Source: Bathymodiolus brooksi thiotrophic gill symbiont
Lineage (GTDB): Bacteria; Pseudomonadota; Gammaproteobacteria; PS1; Pseudothioglobaceae
Length of the DNA stretch: 42,523 bases
Assembly: GCF_903642095.1 (NCBI RefSeq)
Contig: NZ_CAHJWD020000390.1
Coordinates: 1 to 42,523 of the forward strand
Direction: 5' to 3'
A model generated the notes under the pieces. It had not been told where the DNA came from and made no database searches. It saw only the letters and a program-made list of their open reading frames with translations. Below, in pieces: positions 1 to 8,315 of this stretch. A program made the translations under genes and the position numbers. Within the stretch, counting starts at the first letter, position 1, and every line of letters begins with the position of its first letter.

Positions 1-1210
1 ATGCGGTGGTGGGGCTAACGGGGCCCATGATGACATCGACTTTTTCGAAGGCTTGTTTGAAGTCGTCGCTGATAAGGTGGCGGGTTTTTTGTGCTTTGAG
101 ATAGTAGGCATCGTAATAACCTGCTGAGAGTGCGTAGGTGCCGATCATAATACGGCGTTTGACTTCTTCGCCAAAGCCTTCGGTGCGAGAGCGTAGATAG
201 AGGTCTTCTAAATCTTTGGGATTGTCACAACGATGACCGAATCGGACACCATCCATACGAGATAGGTTTGATGAGCATTCGCAAGGGGCAACGATATAAT
301 AAGTTGGGATGGCGTATTTTGAATTTGGTAATGAAATTTCTTTAACGCTTGCACCTAATGCTTCAAACTCTTTAACGGCTGCCATAATGGCTGTGGCGAC
401 ACCATCATCCAAACCATCGGCAAAAAACTCTTTAGGTAGCCCGATGGTTAAACCTTTTATGGAGTCGTTTAAATTCTGCGTGTAGTCTGGCACTTCCCTA
501 TCTACACTGGTTGAATCTTTTTCGTCAAACCCTGCCATAGTGTTTAATACCATGGCAGCGTCTTCTGCAGTTTTGGTAAGGGGGCCTGCTTGGTCAAGGC
601 TTGAGGCGTAAGCAATCATACCGTATCTTGAAACACGCCCGTAAGTTGGTTTGAGTCCTGTGATGCCACATAAACTGGCGGGTTGGCGGATTGAACCGCC
701 TGTGTCGGTGCCGGTAGCAAAACTGCTTAATCCATCGGCAACGGCGGCGGCAGAACCGCCAGATGAGCCACCCGGTGCTTTGTTTTTATCCCATGGATTT
801 TTAACAGCACCGTAGAATGAATTTTCATTACTTGAGCCCATGGCAAACTCGTCCATATTGGTTTTGCCTAGCATTACTAAACCCGATTGATTGAGTTTGT
901 GGCTAACGGTTGCGTCATAAGGTGAGATGAAATTATCCAACATTTTGGAAGCGGCTGAGGTTTTAACGCCATTGGTGCAAAAAATATCTTTGTGTGCATA
1001 AGGGATGCCCGTTAAGATACTGGCCTTGCCTTTGGCAATTTGTGCATCTGCTGTTTGTGCTTGTTGTAATGCTATTTCGTCGGTAATAGTGATGAATGCA
1101 TTGAGGTCTGAGGTGTTGATTCTGTCTAAATAATGTTGTGTTAATTCAACAGACGAAAATTCTTTGTTTTTCAGCCCTTGTGTTAATTCAGCAATGGTTT
1201 TTGTGTGCAT
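1..1210 (-). CDS. gatA: Glu-tRNA(Gln)/Asp-tRNA(Asn) amidotransferase subunit A (partial, 3' end off window)
   Basis: Amidase subunit of GatCAB, which converts mischarged Glu-tRNA(Gln) (or Asp-tRNA(Asn)) to the correct amide using ammonia from glutamine. Translating back from the ATG at 1208-1210 gives 403 codons without a stop before the window edge, of about 480 expected. The amidase-signature triad is visible: Lys74 (YAHKD), Ser149 in GGSSGGS, and Ser173 in [11 protein letters not shown]; the 24-residue spacing of the two serines matches the family. It lies 5 nt after gatC. gatB is not in the window. The presence of GatCAB fits a bacterium that makes Gln-tRNA indirectly. Confidence 0.96.
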   Translation of the reverse strand, partial: MHTKTIAELTQGLKNKEFSSVELTQHYLDRINTSDLNAFITITDEIALQQAQTADAQIAKGKASILTGIPYAHKDIFCTNGVKTSAASKMLDNFISPYDATVSHKLNQSGLVMLGKTNMDEFAMGSSNENSFYGAVKNPWDKNKAPGGSSGGSAAAVADGLSSFATGTDTGGSIRQPASLCGITGLKPTYGRVSRYGMIAYASSLDQAGPLTKTAEDAAMVLNTMAGFDEKDSTSVDREVPDYTQNLNDSIKGLTIGLPKEFFADGLDDGVATAIMAAVKEFEALGASVKEISLPNSKYAIPTYYIVAPCECSSNLSRMDGVRFGHRCDNPKDLEDLYLRSRTEGFGEEVKRRIMIGTYALSAGYYDAYYLKAQKTRHLISDDFKQAFEKVDVIMGPVSPTTA

Positions 1211-1215
1211 AAGGT

Positions 1216-1500
1216 TTATTCTATTACGGTTGGTACTAAATAATGCTGTTTGCCAATTTTCGGGGCAATAGCTTGGAAAGATGCTGATTGGTCTTGTTCA
1301 TTAACCTCATCTATTCGCAAACGCTGAGTCATATGTAGGGGGTGTGCCATTGGGGTAATGGCATCGGTGTTAATCTCAGTGAGTTGTTTGGCCAAGTCTA
1401 AAATGGCGTTTAAATCCTTAATGGTTTCGTTCTGAGTATTGGTGTCAATCGTTAATTTAGCTAAATTAGCAATTTGTTTGAGTTCGGTATTATCAATCAT
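1216..1500 (-). CDS. gatC: Glu-tRNA(Gln) amidotransferase subunit C
   Basis: Small (94 aa) GatC subunit that wraps around GatA and GatB and stabilises the amidotransferase. The family pattern is present: an N-terminal helix with LAKLTID, a central [10 protein letters not shown] segment, the PMAHPLHM turn, and a C-terminal tail ending in YLVPTVIE. Length is normal. It is followed 5 nt later by gatA and preceded 3 nt upstream by the coiled-coil membrane protein gene, so it is almost certainly translated from the ileS-aroB transcript. Confidence 0.95.
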   Translation of the reverse strand: MIDNTELKQIANLAKLTIDTNTQNETIKDLNAILDLAKQLTEINTDAITPMAHPLHMTQRLRIDEVNEQDQSASFQAIAPKIGKQHYLVPTVIE

Positions 1501-1503
1501 AAA

Positions 1504-2109
1504 TTACAGGAAAGGCACGGCGTTAAATACACGCATTGGTTTATTAAAAGAAGATCTTAGTTGTGAGATGTCTTTTTGCATCCAATGCATTGATTTTTGC
1601 ATGCCAATCATATTGTCGTTCATTTCTTGCATATTCTCAAGCATTGGTTTGAGTGTGCTCATTTTGGCATTAATTTGCATCATATTTGCAGAAATACCGT
1701 CTAAATTATCAAGTTTTTTGGCGACAATAAACATATTTTTACTAACGCTGGAGAAGTCTTTTTGCATTTTATTGACCGATTGACTCATTTGTGCCACATT
1801 TTTTGACAAATTATCAATACTGATTACCATGGAAGACATATTACTGCCCATTTTTGGATCCATGGCACTTGCTAGGCGTGTCATATCTTGAGTGATTGAG
1901 TAAATAATCATAAAACCACCGAATGCCAATAGGGAAAATACCAATAAAGACGGCACAAAAAAGCGTTCAAATTTAGAATCTGTGCGTTTGTCTGCGTGTG
2001 ATTCTACATTTTCTAACATTTTTTCTAAATCAGACATTTTGGTGGTAATCATTACATCGTCTTCATGCACTGCTTCGTTTTCGATGTCTTTATTGGTTTT
2101 ATCGCTCAT
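1504..2109 (-). CDS. Membrane-anchored coiled-coil protein of unknown function
   Basis: 201 aa protein with no family I can name. Residues 1-48 are acidic and cytosolic in character, residues about 49-71 form one clear transmembrane segment (FVPSLLVFSLLAFGGFMIIY), and the rest is a long heptad-like, methionine-rich helix with repeating D/N-L-x-K-N-M patterns, consistent with a periplasmic coiled coil. Its start codon overlaps the aroB stop (ATGA at 2106-2109) and it ends 3 nt before gatC, so it is translationally coupled between two housekeeping genes. A role in envelope organisation is only a guess from the topology. Confidence 0.8.
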   Translation of the reverse strand: MSDKTNKDIENEAVHEDDVMITTKMSDLEKMLENVESHADKRTDSKFERFFVPSLLVFSLLAFGGFMIIYSITQDMTRLASAMDPKMGSNMSSMVISIDNLSKNVAQMSQSVNKMQKDFSSVSKNMFIVAKKLDNLDGISANMMQINAKMSTLKPMLENMQEMNDNMIGMQKSMHWMQKDISQLRSSFNKPMRVFNAVPFL

Positions 2110-3182
2110 AAAAAATCCTTAATTACTTGTTGTAGATCATTTTTCTGATAATCCTTGCTGATAAAGGTTTGTCCTAGTTTTTTCATTAAAACCAAGCGCA
2201 CCTCGCCATCAATAACTTTCTTGTCAACGCTCATTGCATCCACAAAATCTTGATAGCTTATTTTACTGTTGATAGACACAGGTAACTGAGCTTTTTGCAA
2301 TAAATCTTTGACCTGCTGCACATCGCTACTAGCGATAAAACCCTCTAATGCTGATAATTCAGCCGCCATTAACATACCTACAGCAACTGCCTCTCCGTGT
2401 AAATAAGTGCCATAACCCAATGTATTCTCAATCGCATGAGCAAAAGTATGCCCAAAATTAAGCAAGGCACGCTTGCCAGATTCTAATTCATCTTGTGCCA
2501 CAATATTGGCTTTGTCAGTGCAAGATTGATGCACTGCTTTGATAATTAGACTCTTGTCACGGTGCATTAAATCGTCTATATTCTGTTGCAAATCAATCAA
2601 AAAATCTACATTACCAAGCAAACCGTATTTAATCACCTCAGCCATTCCTGCTGAATACTGTCTATCGTCTAGCGTATCCAGCGTATCTACATCAATCAAC
2701 ACACATTTTGGCTGATAAAACGCCCCTATCATATTTTTACCCAGTGGGTGGTTAACCCCTGTTTTGCCACCTACGCTAGAATCTACTTGCGACAAAAGCG
2801 TGGTTGGAATTTGAATAAAATTAACGCCTCGTTGATAACTGGCGGCTGCAAAACCCGTCATATCACCCACTACGCCACCGCCAAGGGCAATAAGTGTGCA
2901 AGAGCGGTCAAAGCGTGCTGTTAAGAGTGCGGTAAAAATCTCGTTGACCGTATCCAAAGTTTTATACTGTTCGCCGTCTGGCAAAATCACCTCAGCCACG
3001 GTAAAAAGAGTGAGTAAAGCCTTTACTTTAGCGAGATAAAGCGGGGCAACTGTGGTATTAGTCACGATCATCACCTGCTTACCTTTGATGTGTTGGGTGA
3101 GCAAATCAGTCTGTGTGAGTAAATCTTGTCCAATGTAAATCGGGTAAGATTTATCGCCTAAATCAAGATTAAGTGTTTTCAT
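2106..3182 (-). CDS. aroB: 3-dehydroquinate synthase
   Basis: Second enzyme of the shikimate pathway: NAD- and metal-dependent conversion of DAHP to 3-dehydroquinate in the cytosol. The 358 aa length is standard. The NAD-binding GGGVVGD motif is at residues 101-107, and the metal ligands are recognisable as Glu182 (GMAEVIKYG), His245 in LNFGHTFAHAIE and His262 in YLHGEAVAVGM, nearly the same numbering as the E. coli enzyme. It lies 68 nt downstream of ileS in the same orientation. No aroK gene precedes it, unlike many gammaproteobacteria. Confidence 0.97.
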   Translation of the reverse strand: MKTLNLDLGDKSYPIYIGQDLLTQTDLLTQHIKGKQVMIVTNTTVAPLYLAKVKALLTLFTVAEVILPDGEQYKTLDTVNEIFTALLTARFDRSCTLIALGGGVVGDMTGFAAASYQRGVNFIQIPTTLLSQVDSSVGGKTGVNHPLGKNMIGAFYQPKCVLIDVDTLDTLDDRQYSAGMAEVIKYGLLGNVDFLIDLQQNIDDLMHRDKSLIIKAVHQSCTDKANIVAQDELESGKRALLNFGHTFAHAIENTLGYGTYLHGEAVAVGMLMAAELSALEGFIASSDVQQVKDLLQKAQLPVSINSKISYQDFVDAMSVDKKVIDGEVRLVLMKKLGQTFISKDYQKNDLQQVIKDFL

Positions 3183-3250
3183 AAAATATTAATAAGTTCA
3201 TTACTGGTTAAAATTTTCATTCAAGTAAAGGCATTTTTTGCACCTTGATG

Positions 3251-6019
3251 TTACGCAAACTTCCTCTCTTCACCATCACCAACCACATTTTCCACACAAC
3301 GACCACACAACTCAGGGTGTTCGCTATTGTTACCAATGTCTTCACGATGATGCCAACAACGCACGCACTTTTCGTGTTCAGATTTTGATACTTTGATAAA
3401 CACGCCAGTGCCCGCCTCAATGCAATCGTTGGTTTTTTCGCCTAAAGGGTGAATTCTAGCGTAAGAAGTGATAAAGACAAAGCGTAATTCATCAGCTAAT
3501 TTGTGCAATGATTGATAAATACTGTCTTCGCAATAAATATCAACTTCAGCATCTAGTGATGAGCCAATAGTTTTATCGTTACGCATTTCTTCCATTTGTT
3601 TTTGAATAAATGGTTTAATATCGCGTGTAATATCAATCGCTTCATTGTTATAACCTGCACTCAACTCTTGATACCATTCTTGCAAGAAAATACTGTGTGC
3701 TTTCTCACTCGGCATACTTTGCCAAATCTCTTCTGCAGTGAATGATAATATTGGTGCCAACCAACGCACCATCGCCTCTAAAATATGATTCAATGCTGTT
3801 TGTGCACTGCGTCTGGCTGGTGAATTTTCCTGTGTGGTATATTGCCTGTCTTTAATCACATCCAGATAAAAACCGCCTAAATCATTCGTGCAAAAATTAA
3901 GTGTCAATTGCATAACTTGGTGAAAATTATACTGCTCATAGGCTTGCAATATTTGCACTTGCAAAGTGGCTGCTTGTGCCACAATCCACTTATCTAAATC
4001 CAACATTTGATTAAATTCAATGGGGTGTTTTTGTGGATTAAACCCAGTCGTATTTGCCAGCATAAAACGCAAAGTATTACGCAATCGGCGATACGAATCA
4101 GCAGAGCGTTTTAAAATCTCATCAGAAACCGTCATCTCGCCCGTATAGTCTGTTGATGCAATCCACAAACGCAAAATATCAGCACCTAAATTATTAATCA
4201 CTTTTTGCGGACTCATAACATTGCCAAGTGATTTGGACATTTTTTTGCCGTCTTTATCAACAGTAAATCCATGTGTTAAAACTTGTTTATAAGGTGCTTT
4301 ACCATTGATTGCCACAGAGGAAATTAGCGAGGATTGAAACCAGCCACGATGCTGATCTGAACCTTCAAGATACAAATCTGCTACATCCGCCAAACCTGCT
4401 CGGGTTTTTAAAACAGTAAAATGAGAAACACCTGAATCAAACCACACATCTAGCGTATCGGTAGTTTTATCGTAGTCTTTAGCATCAACGCCTAAAAAAT
4501 CTTCAATATCAGATTCAAACCATGCTTCAATGCCATTTTGCTCAATTTTATCTGCCACAGTGGCAAATAATGCTTGTGTATCAGGATGCAATTCGCCCGT
4601 TTGTTTATGCACAAACATCGTAATCGGCACTCCCCAAAAACGCTGGCGAGAAATACACCAATCAGGACGATTACCTACCATTAATTCAATACGCTTCTTA
4701 CCCCAATCAGGTATCCAATCTACTTTTGGAATTTCCTTATTAACCATATCACGCAAGCCATTTTGTTGCATAGACACGAACCATTGAGGGGTTGCACGGA
4801 AAATAACAGGGGTTTTGTGTCGCCAGCAGTGTGGATAGGAATGCATTATTGGCGTATGTTTTACCAACGCATTCTTGTGATTCAAAATCTCAATCACACT
4901 GGCATTGGCTTTAAAAATAAACTGTCCGCCCAAAAGTTCTATGTCTGGAAAAAACACACCTTTGGCATCCACTGGGCAATCTACTGGCAAATTGTATTGC
5001 TTGCCAACAACAAAATCTTCTTGACCATGTGCCGGTGCTGTATGCACTGCACCTGTGCCGGCATCTGTCGTTACATGGTTACCTAAAATAATAGGCACTT
5101 GCTTGTTATAAAACGGATGCTGGACTTTTAACCCTTCCAACTCACTACCCGCAAAAGTTTGCTCGCCAATAACGGCTTCAATATCATAACGCTCAATGGC
5201 ACCAACAGCCAACGCTTTGGCAAGCAATAAATACTCACTGCCCGTATCAACCAGCACATAATCTAACTCGGAATGAAGGGCTACTGCTTCATTGGCAGGC
5301 AATGTCCAAGGGGTGGTTGTCCAAATAACGACCGAAACTGACTTATCAACATTAAAAAGTGAATCGTCAATGATTGTAAACTTAACATCAATTGCCTCAG
5401 ATTGTTTGTCTTTATACTCCACTTCTGCCTCAGCCAACGCCGAACCACACTCGGTGCACCAATGCACAGGTTTATAACCTTTGGTAACATGACCATTCTC
5501 AACAATTTGCCCCAAAGCCCGAACAATATTAGCTTCGTATTGAAAATCTTTGGTCAAATAAGGATTATCCCAATCACTTAAAATACCCAAACGCTGAAAG
5601 TCTGTTTTCTGTTTGGTAACTTGCGTATCAGCATATTTGCGACACTCTGCTCTAAATGCATTGGCATCAATTTTATGCCCAACTTTGCCTTTTTTCTTCT
5701 CAACATTTAACTCAATCGGCAACCCATGGCAATCCCACCCCGGCACAAATGGCGCATCAAAACCCGACAAAGATTTAGACTTAATAATAATATCTTTAAG
5801 CACCTTGTTAACCGCATGCCCAATATGAATATCGCCATTCGCATACGGTGGGCCATCGTGTAAGATAAATTTAGGTTTACCTTCATTATGTTTGCGAATT
5901 TGGGCATACAATTCATCCTCTTGCCATTTTTTCAAAAACCCGCCTTCTCGATTGGCAAGATTGGCCTTCATTGCAAATTTGGTAAACGGTAAATTTAAAC
6001 TAGATTTATAATCAGACAT
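3251..6019 (-). CDS. ileS: Isoleucyl-tRNA synthetase
   Basis: 922 aa class I aminoacyl-tRNA synthetase that charges tRNA(Ile) and edits valine. Visible marks are the HIGH region at residues 57-68 (PPYANGDIHIGH), the CP1 editing domain with WTTTPWTLPAN, the KMSKSLGN loop near residue 600, and the C-terminal zinc finger (CVRCWHHREDIG ... CGRCVENV) of the bacterial zinc-containing type. Length equals the family norm. It heads the ileS-aroB-hypothetical-gatC-gatA run, with a TATAAT-type promoter about 35-65 nt upstream. Confidence 0.98.
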   Translation of the reverse strand: MSDYKSSLNLPFTKFAMKANLANREGGFLKKWQEDELYAQIRKHNEGKPKFILHDGPPYANGDIHIGHAVNKVLKDIIIKSKSLSGFDAPFVPGWDCHGLPIELNVEKKKGKVGHKIDANAFRAECRKYADTQVTKQKTDFQRLGILSDWDNPYLTKDFQYEANIVRALGQIVENGHVTKGYKPVHWCTECGSALAEAEVEYKDKQSEAIDVKFTIIDDSLFNVDKSVSVVIWTTTPWTLPANEAVALHSELDYVLVDTGSEYLLLAKALAVGAIERYDIEAVIGEQTFAGSELEGLKVQHPFYNKQVPIILGNHVTTDAGTGAVHTAPAHGQEDFVVGKQYNLPVDCPVDAKGVFFPDIELLGGQFIFKANASVIEILNHKNALVKHTPIMHSYPHCWRHKTPVIFRATPQWFVSMQQNGLRDMVNKEIPKVDWIPDWGKKRIELMVGNRPDWCISRQRFWGVPITMFVHKQTGELHPDTQALFATVADKIEQNGIEAWFESDIEDFLGVDAKDYDKTTDTLDVWFDSGVSHFTVLKTRAGLADVADLYLEGSDQHRGWFQSSLISSVAINGKAPYKQVLTHGFTVDKDGKKMSKSLGNVMSPQKVINNLGADILRLWIASTDYTGEMTVSDEILKRSADSYRRLRNTLRFMLANTTGFNPQKHPIEFNQMLDLDKWIVAQAATLQVQILQAYEQYNFHQVMQLTLNFCTNDLGGFYLDVIKDRQYTTQENSPARRSAQTALNHILEAMVRWLAPILSFTAEEIWQSMPSEKAHSIFLQEWYQELSAGYNNEAIDITRDIKPFIQKQMEEMRNDKTIGSSLDAEVDIYCEDSIYQSLHKLADELRFVFITSYARIHPLGEKTNDCIEAGTGVFIKVSKSEHEKCVRCWHHREDIGNNSEHPELCGRCVENVVGDGEERKFA

Positions 6020-6053
6020 TGATATTTAAAATAATTGAAATAAAAAAAACACC

Positions 6054-6082
6054 ATTATACTAGAGAAGTGTTAAAACCTTAA
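6054..6082 (-). promoter_or_regulatory. Candidate sigma-70 promoter of ileS
   Basis: Read on the minus strand there is a perfect TATAAT (6054-6059), a 17-nt spacer, and a weak -35 (TTAAGG, 6077-6082). It lies about 35 nt upstream of the ileS start. The -10 is convincing and the -35 poor, so activity is an inference. Confidence 0.5.
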
Positions 6083-6131
6083 TAAAACCCTGCTCTAATC
6101 CAATAGCCTACTATCCATTAAATTCTAACTA

Positions 6132-6182
6132 TAGACCTTTATATAAATAATAAATAATTATCAAAAATCCGCTTTTTATTCA
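6132..6182. repeat. Degenerate arm of the GAGACCTTTGCATA palindromic element
   Basis: TAGACCTTTATATAAAT followed by AATAATTATCAAAAATCCGC closely resembles the reverse complement of the right arm of the 161-bp element at 15936-16096. No matching second end is clear, so this is probably a truncated or decayed copy. It occupies part of the 244-nt space between ileS and the HPP gene; the remainder of that space shows a repeated CAATGAG motif and no gene. Confidence 0.5.
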
Positions 6183-6264
6183 ATGAGCAATAACATTCAG
6201 GGAAGGTCGTTTTACCTGCTCAATGAGATAATATTATAAGTAAATTAACCTATTCAAAAATAAC

Positions 6265-6747
6265 TTATGAGTAATTTTCAAACGGATTTTTATCTCTAAA
6301 AGTGGCAATTGCCATAGCAACAGTAAGCAAAATTAAAGAATTAAAAAATATAGGCATAATAACGAATGCATAACCTAAATTATGAATTGTTGCACCACCA
6401 ATAATTGCTGTTACTGCTGTTGCACCACCGGGGGGATGCATACATTTTAAAAAATGCATGGCGACAAGTGAAAATGGAATGGCAATTGAAGTTGCTAACA
6501 ATGTATTGGTAATTAAATAAAAGCAAGTAACGCCCACTATCGCTGAAACACTATGCCCACCAATTAAATTCCATGGACGAGAAACTAAGGCGTGTGGCGA
6601 GCCAAACATTAATATAGCTGATGCACCAGTTGAAGCAATAATTAAGGGGGAATTGGTGCTCTGTAGAATAACACTGGAGAAAAATTCAGCCATAACAATT
6701 GCTATAAACGCTCCAACTGCTGAGATTAATAATTCTTTATTACTCAC
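6265..6747 (-). CDS. HPP-family integral membrane protein (possible nitrite transporter)
   Basis: 160 aa, almost wholly hydrophobic, with about four to five membrane segments and the family signature HPPGGATA near residues 103-110. HPP proteins of cyanobacteria and chloroplasts have been shown to move nitrite across membranes; that activity is known for the family and inferred here. The start is a GTG at 6745-6747, supported by a GGAGAG ribosome binding site. It is the last gene of the nitrate locus in the same orientation, separated from the dsrC-like gene only by a 50-bp palindromic element, which fits a role in nitrite handling after NarGHI. Confidence 0.85.
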   Translation of the reverse strand: MSNKELLISAVGAFIAIVMAEFFSSVILQSTNSPLIIASTGASAILMFGSPHALVSRPWNLIGGHSVSAIVGVTCFYLITNTLLATSIAIPFSLVAMHFLKCMHPPGGATAVTAIIGGATIHNLGYAFVIMPIFFNSLILLTVAMAIATFRDKNPFENYS

Positions 6748-6763
6748 TACTCTCCATCATATT

Positions 6764-6813
6764 GAGACCTTTGCATAAATATGAATAATCATCAAAAAAT
6801 ATGCAAAGGTCTC
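6764..6813. mobile_element. Minimal MITE-like palindromic element with 5-bp target duplication
   Basis: 50-bp copy with perfect 14-bp terminal inverted repeats (GAGACCTTTGCATA at both ends) and almost no interior. It is flanked on both sides by ATATT (6759-6763 and 6814-6818), as expected of a 5-bp target-site duplication. It begins 6 nt past the stop codon of the dsrC-like gene, where its hairpin could act as a transcript end or RNA stabiliser before the HPP gene. Confidence 0.75.
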
Positions 6814-6819
6814 ATATTG

Positions 6820-7158
6820 TTAGCCTGTGCTCCAGCCTCTTGGGCGTTTCATACCTGATATTTTACAAGTCTGCTTTACATAGCCATAAGGAAACATATG
6901 AAACAACTTAGTTTTAGCAGATTTTTTATCAATCCCTAAGTGTTCACCAAAATTCTTAGCAGTGTGCCTTATGTCTGGCACAATTCCATGCTCTTTATAA
7001 TAATCTTGCATAAAATCAAAGATTATCCAATAATCACCAGTCAACTCAATATCTTCTAATTTGGCTAATTCTATTGCAACCTCTTTATTCCATTCCTCTG
7101 GGTTAATTAAATATCCTTCAGAATCTAACTCTATCAATTTGTCATTTACTTTTAGCAT
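6820..7158 (-). CDS. DsrC/TusE-family protein lacking the penultimate cysteine
   Basis: 112 aa, the usual size for DsrC/TusE, which carry sulfur in dissimilatory sulfite reduction or tRNA thiolation. The fold signature is clear: N-terminal LDSEGYLINPEEWNKEVA, central DYWIIFDFMQDYYKEHGIVPDIR, and the C-terminal arm KQTCKISGMKRPRGWSTG. One arm cysteine (CysB) is kept, but the position of the near-terminal cysteine (CysA in GCV-type tails) is Trp, followed by STG. Such single-cysteine paralogues cannot form the usual intramolecular disulfide or trisulfide and are thought to be regulatory. The gene starts 2 nt after the preceding gene, so it belongs to the nar operon. Confidence 0.9.
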   Translation of the reverse strand: MLKVNDKLIELDSEGYLINPEEWNKEVAIELAKLEDIELTGDYWIIFDFMQDYYKEHGIVPDIRHTAKNFGEHLGIDKKSAKTKLFHMFPYGYVKQTCKISGMKRPRGWSTG

Positions 7159-7160
7159 TT

Positions 7161-7616
7161 TTATTTTATCCTAACATTCATTGCACTGGGATCCTTGAAG
7201 TCAAACCCTTTTATTTCAGAATTAGCCGCCAACATTTGGATATATTCATTAATACCTGAAGTAGTTGATTGGTTTTGCAGATATTCTTTAATATGATTTT
7301 GAACCAAGTTAAATGGTAATTGCCTATTGGCACTCTTATCAAAAAACTTTTTGTTATTATTTTCATAATATCTTTTACAAGCAGTTTCATCCGCAGTTGG
7401 CACTCTTAGGTTATTCTCCAATAATTGATTAATCTTCGATTCTTGATCCTTATCACTGTTGTCTATCTTGGCTTCTTGCAAGAGTAATTGTTGCACTACT
7501 AATGCTTGCGCCGCATTGAAAATAACGGTTTCAACATTAGGAGCGTCTGTCTGATATTGCATTTCTCTAAATACATCATCATCAGTGATTTCTACATTGT
7601 TAACTTTGATTGGCAT
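7161..7616 (-). CDS. PpiC/SurA-like chaperone fragment of the nar operon, parvulin domain missing
   Basis: 151 aa. Many nar operons encode a PpiC-type peptidyl-prolyl isomerase directly after narI, and this protein resembles the helical chaperone parts of those: an N-terminal VNNVEITDDDVFREMQYQ segment, a central CKRYYENNNKKF, and a C-terminal LPFNLVQNHIKEYL helix. The roughly 90-100-residue parvulin (rotamase) core that should lie between the last two is absent; the flanks are joined in frame at about residues 92-101. It begins 6 nt after narI. It may be a holdase for NarGHI assembly without isomerase activity. The family call is by pattern recognition and moderately sure. Confidence 0.7.
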   Translation of the reverse strand: MPIKVNNVEITDDDVFREMQYQTDAPNVETVIFNAAQALVVQQLLLQEAKIDNSDKDQESKINQLLENNLRVPTADETACKRYYENNNKKFFDKSANRQLPFNLVQNHIKEYLQNQSTTSGINEYIQMLAANSEIKGFDFKDPSAMNVRIK

Positions 7617-7622
7617 AATTGA

Positions 7623-8303
7623 TTACCCTCTTCTTCTAACGATTTGATAATTTTTACGAGTAATGTATTGCAATGGAACACTCCAAATATGCACCAATCG
7701 TGTGAATGGAAAGATGATAAATAGACTCATTCCTAGCACCAAATGTAATTTAAATACCCAAGCCTCAGCGATAATGAAATCAGCAGCACCTGTTCTAAAT
7801 GTTACAATATGTTGTGCCCAATTTGCTAAAGCAATCATTGAACTACCATCTAAATGTTGTGCTGAGTATGGAATAGTAATCAAACCTAATAATAACTGCA
7901 AAAATAAATAAAGCAAAACAAATGTATCGCTAAATTTAGATGTCTTGCTAATACGCTTATCAAACAAGCGTCTGTTAAGCAAAATCAGTATCCCAATTAA
8001 ACACATAGTGCCAAAAATACCACCAGCAATCATTGCCATAATTTGCTTAGTGCCTGCACTCATAAATGGGTGATATACCCATTCTGGTGTCAATAAACCA
8101 ACAAAATGACCAAAAAACAATAAGATTATCCCGATATGGAATAAATTACTACCGACCAACATTCCTTTTTTGCGTAACAATTGCGATGAATCTGATTTCC
8201 AAGTATATTGATCTCTATCGTAACGCATTGCACTACCCAAAAGAAATATTGTCATTGCAATATAGGGAAAATAACCGAAAAAAAACTGATTTAAAAAAAC
8301 CAT
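7623..8303 (-). CDS. narI: Respiratory nitrate reductase gamma subunit (cytochrome b)
   Basis: 226 aa membrane subunit that takes electrons from quinol and passes them through two b hemes to NarH. Five transmembrane segments are visible. Candidate heme ligands are the histidines in SNLFHIGIILLFFGHFVGL and in the C-terminal KLHLVLGMSLFIIFPFTRLVHIWSVP region. Length and the ending YITRKNYQIVRRR are typical of NarI. It lies 12 nt after narJ within the narGHJI operon. Confidence 0.96.
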   Translation of the reverse strand: MVFLNQFFFGYFPYIAMTIFLLGSAMRYDRDQYTWKSDSSQLLRKKGMLVGSNLFHIGIILLFFGHFVGLLTPEWVYHPFMSAGTKQIMAMIAGGIFGTMCLIGILILLNRRLFDKRISKTSKFSDTFVLLYLFLQLLLGLITIPYSAQHLDGSSMIALANWAQHIVTFRTGAADFIIAEAWVFKLHLVLGMSLFIIFPFTRLVHIWSVPLQYITRKNYQIVRRRG

Positions 8304-8315
8304 AATATATCTCCT

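Noticed and set aside
4530..5828. Plus-strand frames of 61-107 codons inside ileS
   Set aside because: Shadows of ileS codons with composition unlike the neighbouring proteins and no signals.
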